This document shows positions 1-7,340 of a stretch of 8,227 nt of DNA, piece by piece. Each line of letters opens with the position of its first letter. The first letter of the stretch is position 1. The notes under the pieces were generated by a model that saw nothing but the letters and a program-made list of their open reading frames with translations, did no database searches and had not been told where the DNA came from. The stretch comes from Alphaproteobacteria bacterium (GTDB lineage Bacteria > Pseudomonadota > Alphaproteobacteria > Micavibrionales > CSBR16-224): positions 1 to 8,227 of the forward strand of contig SBHI01000027.1 in the NCBI GenBank assembly GCA_006226225.1, in the 5' to 3' direction. The translations under genes were made by a program, and so were the position numbers.

Positions 1-134
1 CCCGCATGGATGATTTGAAAGAAGGTAAAAAAGCCCTGTCCCGCGATGACCTGCGCCTTGCCGCGAAAAACGGCAAGGAGTGGTGGCGCGGCAAAAGCGA
101 GACCGTGAAGAAAAAGCGGCGCTATAACCACTAA
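1..134 (+). CDS. C-terminal end of an unidentified basic protein (partial)
   Basis: The frame is open from the left edge and ends at TAA 132-134, giving about 44 visible residues. An ATG at position 6 is in frame but only five bases precede it, so a start there cannot be tested; a longer gene beginning outside the window is more likely. The tail is strongly basic and hydrophilic. It contains a WWRGKSE stretch followed by a Lys/Arg-rich end, KKKRRYNH. Such tails are common in proteins that touch RNA or DNA, but that is only inference and I do not recognise the family. The frame ends 31 bp before the -35 box of the icd promoter. No hairpin terminator is visible in between, so read-through into icd is possible. 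Confidence 0.5.
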   Translation, partial: RMDDLKEGKKALSRDDLRLAAKNGKEWWRGKSETVKKKRRYNH

Positions 135-164
135 GCCCCCTCTCCTTGAAATACCAATAAATGA

Positions 165-192
165 TTGCAGCAGCCCCCTGTTTTGCTATACT
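165..192 (+). promoter_or_regulatory. Sigma70-type promoter of icd
   Basis: A TTGCAG box (165-170) lies 16 bp before TATACT (187-192). The two boxes match the -35 consensus at 4 of 6 positions and the -10 consensus at 5 of 6. Transcription would begin near 199, leaving a leader of about 44 bases before the icd ATG at 243. The position, immediately after the previous gene and before a gene with a good ribosome binding site, supports the call. No operator repeat was recognised next to it. Confidence 0.6.
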
Positions 193-242
193 GCCCGTGC
201 ATTTAAAGGCAACAGGAACACTGGAAACAAGGAGCAACCGCC

Positions 243-1472
243 ATGAGCAAAATCAAAGTCAAAAATCCGATCGTCGAAATCGACGGCGATGAAATGACCC
301 GCATTATCTGGGAGATGATCAAAGACACGCTGATCCTGCCCTATCTTGACGTTGATCTGAAATATTTTGACCTCGGCATCGAAAAACGCGATGAAACCGA
401 CGACCAGATTACGATTGATGCCGCCAATGCCATTAAAGAGCACGGCGTCGGTGTCAAATGCGCGACCATCACCCCCGATGAAGCCCGCGTTGAGGAATTC
501 GGGTTGAAAAAAATGTGGAAATCGCCCAACGGTACGATCCGTAACATTCTGGGCGGCACGGTTTTCCGCGAGCCGATCATCTGCTCCAACATTCCGCGCT
601 ATGTCCCGGGTTGGACACAGCCGATCGTTATCGGCCGTCACGCTTTCGGTGACCAATACCGCGCCACGGATATCAAAGTGCCGGGCAAAGGCAAGCTGAC
701 GCTGACCTTCCAGCCCGCAGACGGCGGTGAGCCGGAAGTCCACGAAATTTTCGACTTTACCGGCCCCGGTATCGCCATGGGTATGTACAATCTGGATGAA
801 TCCATCCGCGGTTTTGCCCGCGCCTGCTTTAATTACGGTTTGCAGCGCAACTACCCGGTTTACATGTCTACCAAGAACACCATCCTGAAAACCTATGACG
901 GACGTTTCAAGGATCTGTTCCAGGAAGTCTTTGATGACGAGTTCAAAGCCGAGTTCGACAAACGCGGCCTGACCTATGAACACCGCCTGATTGACGATAT
1001 GGTCGCCTGCGCGATCAAATGGGAAGGCGGCTTTGTCTGGGCTTGTAAAAACTATGACGGTGATGTGCAGTCGGATGTTGTCGCACAAGGCTTCGGCTCT
1101 CTCGGATTGATGACCTCGGTTCTGCTGACGCCCGACGGAAAGACCGTTGAAGCCGAAGCGGCACATGGTACGGTCACGCGCCATTATCGCCTGCATCAGG
1201 ACGGCAAGCCGACCTCCACCAACCCGATTGCCTCGATCTTTGCATGGACGCAAGGTCTGCGTTACCGCGGCCAGTTCGATGAAACACCGGAAGTCATTGA
1301 ATTCGCCGAAACACTGGAGCGCGTCTGCGTCGAGACCGTTGAAAACGGCCACATGACCAAAGACCTCGCCCTACTGGTCGGCCATGACCAAAAATGGCTG
1401 ACAACGCAGGAATTCATGGCGAAACTGGCTGAAAATCTGGAAGCCGCCATGGGAAAGGCTAAAGCCGCTTAA
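243..1472 (+). CDS. icd: NADP-dependent isocitrate dehydrogenase (dimeric, eukaryote-like type)
   Basis: This enzyme oxidatively decarboxylates isocitrate to 2-oxoglutarate in the TCA cycle and yields NADPH in the cytoplasm. At 409 residues the protein is full length for the subfamily that includes mitochondrial and cytosolic animal enzymes. Substrate and metal residues are all in place and almost keep the human IDH1 numbering: T77, S94, N96, R100, R109, R132, Y139, K211, D251, D274 and D278. The family signature NYDGDVQSDVVAQGFGS starts at residue 270. The NADP-binding motif HGTVTRHYR lies at 308-316, with R313 and H314 expected to recognise the 2'-phosphate, which makes NADP rather than NAD the likely cofactor. 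The start is supported by AAGGAG at 229-234, eight bases before the ATG. The gene has its own promoter and a strong terminator, so it appears to be monocistronic. It converges on the glutamate dehydrogenase gene, which also makes 2-oxoglutarate. Confidence 0.97.
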   Translation: MSKIKVKNPIVEIDGDEMTRIIWEMIKDTLILPYLDVDLKYFDLGIEKRDETDDQITIDAANAIKEHGVGVKCATITPDEARVEEFGLKKMWKSPNGTIRNILGGTVFREPIICSNIPRYVPGWTQPIVIGRHAFGDQYRATDIKVPGKGKLTLTFQPADGGEPEVHEIFDFTGPGIAMGMYNLDESIRGFARACFNYGLQRNYPVYMSTKNTILKTYDGRFKDLFQEVFDDEFKAEFDKRGLTYEHRLIDDMVACAIKWEGGFVWACKNYDGDVQSDVVAQGFGSLGLMTSVLLTPDGKTVEAEAAHGTVTRHYRLHQDGKPTSTNPIASIFAWTQGLRYRGQFDETPEVIEFAETLERVCVETVENGHMTKDLALLVGHDQKWLTTQEFMAKLAENLEAAMGKAKAA

Positions 1473-1497
1473 ACCACAAGCGGCACGAAGATAAAGC

Positions 1498-1529
1498 GAA
1501 AGGCGGTCTAAAAAGACCGCCTTTCTTTT
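1498..1529 (+). terminator. Rho-independent terminator of icd, possibly bidirectional
   Basis: A perfect 12-bp stem (1498-1509 paired with 1514-1525) closes an AAAA loop and is followed by TTTT (1526-1529). It begins 25 bp after the icd stop codon. Read on the minus strand, the same hairpin is followed by GCTTTAT, a weaker T-tract. It lies just after the end of the convergent glutamate dehydrogenase gene (stop at 1548-1550), so it may stop both transcripts. Termination is best supported in the icd direction. Confidence 0.9.
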
Positions 1530-1547
1530 ATGCGTATATTGCAGCGC

Positions 1548-4500
1548 TTATTCCGTGAACTGCCGCACAGCCTGCGCCGCCAGCATCAGCATCGGAATAT
1601 CAATAGCCGGCGCACGGTCAATTTCCGAGACCAGATGTCCGATATTCTGCAATTTCTCTTCATTATCCTGCTGCCATTTACCCAGATCGCCTTTCCGTCC
1701 CGAGCAGCCGTATTCGGACGCGATTTTTTCCGTCAGCAGCGCCTGATATTTATAGAATTCATCGACCATGCCGCTCAATGCGCGCGCCTGCCAATGGTTC
1801 TCCGTCTTCAAAGACAGGCATTGCTGACGCAGCCAATCCAGACGCAGCACCTGCCCGACATCGAAATAAACACCGGCAATCGCTTTCAGGCTGCCTTTGC
1901 AGGACTGGTCGATATTGATAATATCGGGCGCGGCATCCAGCAGGCGAATGCTGGCGATTTCCGTTGCCAGCTTATCGGGCATGCCCTGTTCTTTCAGGCT
2001 TTCGCGCCGTGCTTCAACACGGTCACGCACGTAATGCGGAATCAGGTCGCGCACCACGCCGGAAATTTCCGCGATGCCTTTCGACAGCTGCGCCACTTCC
2101 TCGGTTACCGAAGCCATCGGGCGCGGACGCCGCAGCAGCCAGGTAATCGTGTGTTTTAGTAATGTGTAAATTTCGTTCAAGGCTGAAATTTGTACTTTGC
2201 TCGGCACCTTGTTATCCAGCGCCTCGATGGCATCCCATAATTTCGGCACATCAAAGGCCCGCATCATAATCAGGAAAGCCTTGACGATGGCAACTTGCCC
2301 CGCCCCTGTTTTGGCCTCGCGCGATTTGATAAAGACCGGCCCCATACGGTTGACCAGCGCATTCGCCAGCATGGTCGCGATAATTTCGCGGCGCAGCCCG
2401 TGCCCCAGAATTTCCGTACGGTATTTCTCCAGCGGCTGCGGGAAATAAATATCCAGCCAATCCTCCATACCTTTTTCATCCGGCAGGTCGGATTCCAGCA
2501 GTTTCTGGAACAACACGATTTTCGTATAAGACAGCACAACCGACAATTCCGGCCGCGTCATGCCGCGGTTGTCCTGCAACATACGGCCGATCGTTTCCTC
2601 ATCGGGAAGATTTTCCAGCTTGCGGTCAAACACACCCTGTTTTTCAAAGTCACGCAACAAGGCACCGTAAAGCGACAATTGGCTGGCTGCACGATATTCC
2701 GCCATCGAGAGTGCCTGGTTCTGCTGGTAGTTATCGTCCAGCACCAGCGTACCGACTTCATCAGTCATTTTCTCCAGCAATGTGTTCCGCTTTGAGCGAC
2801 TCATTTTGTGTTTTACATTCCGTTCCACCGCATTCAGCAGAATCTTGATATTGACCTCATGATCCGAGCAATCCACACCGGCGGAGTTGTCGATGAAGTC
2901 AGTATTCAGCTTGCCGCCATATTTCGCATATTCGATACGCGCCTGTTGCGTCATGCCAAGATTTGCACCCTCGCCGATGACGGCGGCGCGGATTTCGCGA
3001 CCATTGACACGGACGGCATCATTGCTGCGGTCATCCGCATCGGCATGGCTTTCCGCCGTGCTTTTGACAAAAGTGCCAATCCCGCCGAACCACAGCAATT
3101 CAACATCTGTTTTCAGCATGGCATTCATCAGCTCATCAGGTGTGACCTTATCCTTGCGGATATCGAAACATGCCTTGATTTCCGGTGTCAGAGTCAGAGA
3201 TTTTTCGGAACGCAGGAAAACGGCACCGCCTTTTGATATTTTGCTTTTATCATACTGGTCCCAGCCGCCGCGCGCCTTGAACAGGCGTTGCCGCTCCTTA
3301 AAGCTGACAGTCGCATCGGGATCGGGATCGCAGAAAATATGAATATGGTTGAACGCACCGATCAGGCGAATATGTTTGGATAGCAGCATGCCGTTACCGA
3401 AAACATCGCCGCCCATATCACCGACGCCGATGGTGGTGAAATCCTCTTTCTGGATATCCTTGCCCATTTCGCGGAAATGGCGCTTCACGGATTCCCATGC
3501 ACCGCGAGCGGTAATCCCCATAGCTTTGTGGTCATAACCCGCAGAACCGCCGGAGGCAAAAGCGTCATCCAGCCAAAAGCCGGCTTTGGTTGATAATTTA
3601 TTGGCAATATCCGAGAAGGTCGCCGTTCCTTTATCTGCGGCAACAACCAGATAGGGATCGTCATCATCATAGCGCACGGTGTTTTCCGGCGGTTCGATTT
3701 TGCCCAGATTGTTATTATCCGTCAGATCCAGCAGCGATTGTACAAAAAGCTGGTAACAGGCAATCCCCTCGGCAAGGAAGGCATCACGCCCGCCTTCAGT
3801 CGGCGGATGTTTGACGATAAAGCCACCCTTCGCCCCGACAGGCACGATCACCGCATTTTTCACCATCTGCGCCTTCATCAGACCCAGAATCTCAGTCCGG
3901 AAGTCATCATGGCGATCCGACCAGCGGATCCCTCCGCGAGCAATTTTACCGCCGCGCAGATGCACGGCCTCGACCCGCGCGGAATAGACAAAAATTTCGA
4001 CATGCGGACGCGGACGCGGCACAAAATCAATATTCTTGCTGTCCAGCTTCATCGACAGGCAGGGACGGATTTTACCGTTTTCATCACGCTGATAGTAATT
4101 GGTACGCAAAGTCTTTTCGATCAGCGTCCAATAGGCACGCAGAATGCGGTCATGATCCAGCTTTGTCACATTATTGAGTTTAGCTTCCAGTTTTGCGCGG
4201 AATTTATCGGCCTCCGCGGCGCGTTTCTTTGCCCCCAGTTTCGGATTATGCAGCGCCTTATACAGCCTGACCAGATCGCTGACCGCCTCGGCATGTTCCG
4301 TCAGAACCGTTTCCAGATAGCGGCGGCTATAGGCAAAACGCGCCTGTTTCAAATAGCTGGTATAGCTGCGCACAATCAGAACTTCGCGCCAGTTCAACCC
4401 CGCCTGCAAGACCAGCTCGTTCAGCGCGTCATTTTCCGCGACCTCGTCCCAGATGCGCAGGAAGGCCTTTTCAAAGACGTCTTTGATTTCTTCCAGCTCG

Positions 4501-6368
4501 AAACTGACCCTGTGCCGCGGCGACACCAGAAAATCATGTACCCAGACGGGTTCTTTCGTGCCGCGACCGGGGCGCACCTTAAACGGCATTTCCGAAATGG
4601 CGTCCAGCCCCATATTTTCCAGTGCCGTCATAATATCAGACAGACGCACCGGCTGCCCCTGATGATAGATTTTCAGGTGATAATTGCCGTCACCGGCACT
4701 GTTCTTGTCCTGATAAAGATCAACGGCAATTCCCAGCGCCTCATCTTCCAGCAGAGTTTCGATACGCGGGATATCCTTCACCGCACCGATCACGCCGTAA
4801 TTATCCTGATAAGCGGGAGGAAACGCCTCGGCATAGCTATGCGCATAGACCGCGCCTTTTTTCTTGCCGTAGCGGTTGATCAATTCCTGACCGAGCTTTT
4901 CCTGCCAGCTTTGTCCGATTTCGATCAGCTCCTGTTCAACGGCACCGGCATCGAATTTCGTCAGCTGCTCCGGGTCTGTCAGAATGGTGAACAACCCGCG
5001 TGCCAGCGGACTATCATCCAGCGTAATGTGATAATTGGTACAAACGCCTTGCAGACGCGCTTCCAGCACGGTTTCGATGCTGCGGCGGAAACGCGTGTCA
5101 TAAATATCGCGCGGAATATAAACAAGGCAGGACACATAACGTTCCAGCGGGTCTTTGCGCGCAAACAGGGCGACGCGCTGGCGCTCCTGCAAATCAAGAA
5201 TACCGATGCTGGTTTTCGTCAGATCCTCGACGGAAACCTGAAACAGCTCGTCCCGCGGATATTTCTCGAGGATATGTTCCAGCGCCTTACGGTCATGAGA
5301 GTCGCTGCCGAATTTTGCCAATGCCAGTGTTTCTCGCACTTTTTTGCGAACAAGGGGCACTTCCAGTGTCCGGCAGGAATATGTGCTGGAGGTAAACAGG
5401 CCGATAAACACATGCTGCCCCGTCACACGGCCTTTTGCATCGACCACTTTTACATTGATGACGTCAAAAGGAACGCGGCGGTGTACTGTTGAGTATTGAT
5501 CAATCCATTTACTGACGATGACCGTATCTTCGCTTTGCTGCATCTGCTCGTATTCGCGTTTCTTCAGCGCCACATCAAAAGGATAATGCCCTTCCCGCAA
5601 CAGCCCCAGCGCGCTGCCTTTGGCAATGCGAACATCAACATCGCCTTTCTTGCCGGCGGCAAATTGATATTCGCGATATCCCAGCAGCGTGAAATTGTTT
5701 TTATACACATATTCTAGGAAATCAATTCCTTCGATATTGTGCTCATGATCGCCGCCGTCAACCTGCTTGATTGCAATCGTATCGATCACTTCGCGCAGAC
5801 GTGCCAATGTCAGCTTCCAATCCGTTGTCGCCAGCCGGACATCATCCAAAATACCGGAGAGCTGTTTTTCCAGATGCGCGCAGGCGCTGACCGGAAGATA
5901 TTGTTCCAATTGAATATGAATGACGGATTCTAGGCCACCGCGCAGCCGCGCCTCTTCAATATTATCGCCGACTTTGTCGATCAAGCCGTTTTTCTTGCGA
6001 TCAATCGCCAGCACGGGGTGGAACAGATAAGCAATCTGAAAATTTTGATGCCCCAACTCTGCCGCAACCGAGTCAATCAGGAAAGGCATATCGTCATTGG
6101 TGATCTCGATCACCGTATTATTGCATTGCCAGCCATGTGTTTTTTCATCAACATTATAAACGCGGATTTTATGATGCTTGGCTTGCCGTTTTTCAACCCA
6201 GCTGTAGAGATTCTTGATCAGCTTGCCCATATCCGCATCGCCGATACTGAGCCAGTCGCTTTTCGACACATGCTTCTTAAAATGATTTGCGAAGTTATCT
6301 GCGGGTTTTGCGGGGGATTTCTTTTTATTCATGGATGCTGCTTTTGTTTTTTTCTGCGCTTGGGACAT
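1548..6368 (-). CDS. gdhB: Large NAD-specific glutamate dehydrogenase (Bac_GDH, about 180 kDa type)
   Basis: This enzyme oxidatively deaminates glutamate to 2-oxoglutarate and ammonium, making NADH; it normally serves glutamate catabolism. The protein has 1606 residues from the ATG at 6368, a normal length for the family. The first 35 residues are a Lys-rich, low-complexity tail. The N-terminal half (to about 700) corresponds to the regulatory ACT-type and linker domains of the family. The catalytic core follows: RGGIRWSDR at 811-819, K837 in MVKNAV, the catalytic lysine K847 in PVGAKGGF, D912 in AADKGT, the glycine-rich nucleotide-binding stretch GVGDMGGDVFGNG at 981-993, and NSAGVDCSDHEVN at 1161-1173. 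The remaining roughly 400 residues are the helical C-terminal region. No frameshift or stop interrupts the frame. The frame can be extended to a TTG at 6401 (1617 residues), but an AGGAGG lies inside that extension, six bases before the ATG at 6368. In Caulobacter the homologue is called gdhZ and is linked to cell-division control; that role is not implied by anything seen here. Confidence 0.96.
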   Translation of the reverse strand: MSQAQKKTKAASMNKKKSPAKPADNFANHFKKHVSKSDWLSIGDADMGKLIKNLYSWVEKRQAKHHKIRVYNVDEKTHGWQCNNTVIEITNDDMPFLIDSVAAELGHQNFQIAYLFHPVLAIDRKKNGLIDKVGDNIEEARLRGGLESVIHIQLEQYLPVSACAHLEKQLSGILDDVRLATTDWKLTLARLREVIDTIAIKQVDGGDHEHNIEGIDFLEYVYKNNFTLLGYREYQFAAGKKGDVDVRIAKGSALGLLREGHYPFDVALKKREYEQMQQSEDTVIVSKWIDQYSTVHRRVPFDVINVKVVDAKGRVTGQHVFIGLFTSSTYSCRTLEVPLVRKKVRETLALAKFGSDSHDRKALEHILEKYPRDELFQVSVEDLTKTSIGILDLQERQRVALFARKDPLERYVSCLVYIPRDIYDTRFRRSIETVLEARLQGVCTNYHITLDDSPLARGLFTILTDPEQLTKFDAGAVEQELIEIGQSWQEKLGQELINRYGKKKGAVYAHSYAEAFPPAYQDNYGVIGAVKDIPRIETLLEDEALGIAVDLYQDKNSAGDGNYHLKIYHQGQPVRLSDIMTALENMGLDAISEMPFKVRPGRGTKEPVWVHDFLVSPRHRVSFELEEIKDVFEKAFLRIWDEVAENDALNELVLQAGLNWREVLIVRSYTSYLKQARFAYSRRYLETVLTEHAEAVSDLVRLYKALHNPKLGAKKRAAEADKFRAKLEAKLNNVTKLDHDRILRAYWTLIEKTLRTNYYQRDENGKIRPCLSMKLDSKNIDFVPRPRPHVEIFVYSARVEAVHLRGGKIARGGIRWSDRHDDFRTEILGLMKAQMVKNAVIVPVGAKGGFIVKHPPTEGGRDAFLAEGIACYQLFVQSLLDLTDNNNLGKIEPPENTVRYDDDDPYLVVAADKGTATFSDIANKLSTKAGFWLDDAFASGGSAGYDHKAMGITARGAWESVKRHFREMGKDIQKEDFTTIGVGDMGGDVFGNGMLLSKHIRLIGAFNHIHIFCDPDPDATVSFKERQRLFKARGGWDQYDKSKISKGGAVFLRSEKSLTLTPEIKACFDIRKDKVTPDELMNAMLKTDVELLWFGGIGTFVKSTAESHADADDRSNDAVRVNGREIRAAVIGEGANLGMTQQARIEYAKYGGKLNTDFIDNSAGVDCSDHEVNIKILLNAVERNVKHKMSRSKRNTLLEKMTDEVGTLVLDDNYQQNQALSMAEYRAASQLSLYGALLRDFEKQGVFDRKLENLPDEETIGRMLQDNRGMTRPELSVVLSYTKIVLFQKLLESDLPDEKGMEDWLDIYFPQPLEKYRTEILGHGLRREIIATMLANALVNRMGPVFIKSREAKTGAGQVAIVKAFLIMMRAFDVPKLWDAIEALDNKVPSKVQISALNEIYTLLKHTITWLLRRPRPMASVTEEVAQLSKGIAEISGVVRDLIPHYVRDRVEARRESLKEQGMPDKLATEIASIRLLDAAPDIINIDQSCKGSLKAIAGVYFDVGQVLRLDWLRQQCLSLKTENHWQARALSGMVDEFYKYQALLTEKIASEYGCSGRKGDLGKWQQDNEEKLQNIGHLVSEIDRAPAIDIPMLMLAAQAVRQFTE

Positions 6369-6374
6369 GCCGCG

Positions 6375-6380
6375 CCTCCT
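6375..6380 (-). promoter_or_regulatory. Ribosome binding site that fixes the gdh start
   Basis: The minus strand carries a full AGGAGG six bases before the ATG at 6368. It lies within the coding extension used by the upstream TTG start at 6401, where it would encode Arg-Arg. Its ideal sequence and spacing argue strongly for the ATG at 6368 as the true start. Confidence 0.85.
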
Positions 6381-6490
6381 TTTCGAATGTTCGGATTGCA
6401 ACGCAAGACCGTTTTATTACTAGCACGATTTACAAGGGAGTGATATCCGTTTCCGCAGTTTTTTCGTTGCTGTACTGCAGCATTTTTTAC
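6381..6490. other. Intergenic spacer between the NTR-like gene and gdh
   Basis: This short AT-rich spacer must carry the gdh promoter unless gdh is read through from the NTR-like gene upstream on the same strand. I see no convincing -35/-10 pair; TTGTAA with downstream AT-rich sequence around 6415-6435 is the best area, but it is weak. There is no minus-strand hairpin with a T-tract after the NTR-like gene (stop at 6491-6493), so read-through is possible. The only hairpin with a T-run here faces the plus strand (6468-6488). Confidence 0.4.
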
Positions 6491-7132
6491 CTAGTCATTC
6501 AGCGGGAAACTCAGCAATCCGCCGCGACGGCTGTCAGTATTTCTTAAAACTTTGTAGATTTCCTGCAGGTCTTTCCGTGCTTCCGGCGCAACATAAAGAC
6601 TGGTGCCGCCGCAAAGACCGCCTGCCCCGTAGGTGCCTGCCGGATAATGATAGAGTGACCAGCGGTTGCCCGACCCTTCCTTGCGCAAATAGGCAAAGAC
6701 AAGATATTCCTGCCCTTCCTGAAACGGATATCCCATACAAGTCAGATTTTGCAAACTTGTATGCATGGTGAACTGTTTATTCTCATCCTTTTCCGGAACG
6801 GCGTAGCGGCCTGTTGTCAGTGCTTCTTTTTCATCGCCTGCAAGTGGAACCGGAAGATCCAGAGGGAATTCCGTCATTTTTCCGCTGCCGCCCTTAAAAT
6901 ATCCGACCACATCAAAAGTGATCTCAACCGGCTTGTCATCATAGGCATTCAGGTGGCGCGGATGGTCAACCGTGATTGTTTTGACCGTGCCGCGAAAAAT
7001 CACATCAGCCGCCTGCCAACGTGTGTTAAAAGAGCCCCGCGCACAAATACAGGCCGCTGCCACCGACATACCGAGGCAGGAAACCAGAAAAAACACCGCT
7101 AAAAAATAACACAGACGAGATTGATGCCGCAT
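6491..7132 (-). CDS. Exported protein with netrin/TIMP-like (NTR-like) cysteine pattern
   Basis: The function is unknown. The 213-residue product begins with a typical export signal: a short basic stretch (R2, R6), a hydrophobic core at about residues 7-24 and a VAAA ending, so cleavage after A27 is likely. The mature chain would then start Cys28-Ile-Cys30 and continue with AADVIFRGTV (41-50). This is the arrangement at the start of TIMP/NTR domains. Other family-like elements are EITFDVVGYFKG (70-81), Cys132 in NLTCMGYPF, EYLVFAYLRK (142-151) and Cys174 in GGLCGGTS. The four mature cysteines could form two disulfides (28-132 and 30-174) by analogy with TIMPs. A VSC at 17-19 resembles a lipobox, so lipidation at C19 is an alternative. 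The ATG at 7132 is preceded by GAAAGG with five bases between. The gene is divergent from clpS and on the same strand as gdh, but nothing ties its role to either. Assignment to the NTR-like fold is by pattern recognition only. Confidence 0.72.
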   Translation of the reverse strand: MRHQSRLCYFLAVFFLVSCLGMSVAAACICARGSFNTRWQAADVIFRGTVKTITVDHPRHLNAYDDKPVEITFDVVGYFKGGSGKMTEFPLDLPVPLAGDEKEALTTGRYAVPEKDENKQFTMHTSLQNLTCMGYPFQEGQEYLVFAYLRKEGSGNRWSLYHYPAGTYGAGGLCGGTSLYVAPEARKDLQEIYKVLRNTDSRRGGLLSFPLND

Positions 7133-7168
7133 GTCGACCTTTCGAAAGCGTCACGATTGCAACATGCC

Positions 7169-7195
7169 ATTGTATACTTTTTTCACACTTTGCAA
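7169..7195 (-). promoter_or_regulatory. Possible promoter of the NTR-like gene
   Basis: On the minus strand, TTGCAA (7190-7195) is followed after 15 bp by TACAAT (7169-7174). The boxes are good, but the spacer is shorter than the usual 16-18 bp. Transcription would start near 7162, about 30 bases before the ATG at 7132. The location in the divergent spacer fits. Confidence 0.35.
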
Positions 7196-7240
7196 TAGCC
7201 CTGCCTGAAAAATATTACGGCGATTTCCATTCTTGTTCGG

Positions 7241-7269
7241 TTTTCCATCGCGTAAAAACCGTGTATAAT
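7241..7269 (+). promoter_or_regulatory. Probable promoter of the clpS-clpA operon
   Basis: A perfect TATAAT (7264-7269) is preceded after a 17-bp spacer by TTTTCC (7241-7246), a poor -35 match of 3 of 6. Transcription would begin near 7276. That leaves leaders of about 41 or 65 bases for the ATG candidates at 7317 and 7341, and rules against the in-frame TTG at 7281 as a start. No dedicated promoter was seen between clpS and clpA, so this one would serve both. Confidence 0.5.
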
Positions 7270-7340
7270 AAAAAGAGCAGTTGCAAACTGTCCTGCCTTT
7301 CAAGATTGTTGACGACATGAGAACACGACACCATATACGC

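Noticed and set aside
134..179. Direct repeat AGCCCCCT at 134-141 and 172-179 upstream of icd
   Set aside because: It is an eight-base, C-rich repeat of low complexity with no symmetry, and its spacing suggests no known operator; chance is sufficient.
186..1352. 388-codon open frame on the minus strand, antisense to icd
   Set aside because: It has the same in-register explanation: it exists because icd avoids TTA, CTA and TCA codons. It covers the icd promoter and most of icd and has no family features.
3738..5492. 584-codon open frame on the plus strand, antisense to gdh
   Set aside because: It is in codon register with gdh, so its stops would require TTA, CTA or TCA codons in gdh, which are rare there. 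The product looks like a mirror of gdh, with no recognisable domain, and the real gdh motifs lie on the other strand.
6287..6547. Plus-strand frame ending in a hydrophobic stretch, suggestive of a small membrane protein
   Set aside because: It overlaps the gdh 5' end and the 3' end of the NTR-like gene in antisense. The hydrophobic part has no ATG with a usable ribosome binding site; the AAGGGA directly abuts the only GTG.
7076..7084. Lipobox-like LVSC at residues 16-19 of the NTR-like protein
   Set aside because: Not excluded, but less likely: the hydrophobic segment continues past it to a better signal peptidase I site (VAAA), and the family pattern places the first mature cysteine at C28.
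7281..7340. TTG start at 7281 giving a 131-residue ClpS
   Set aside because: The likely RNA start is near 7276, leaving about five bases of leader, and the extra residues do not resemble ClpS N-termini.
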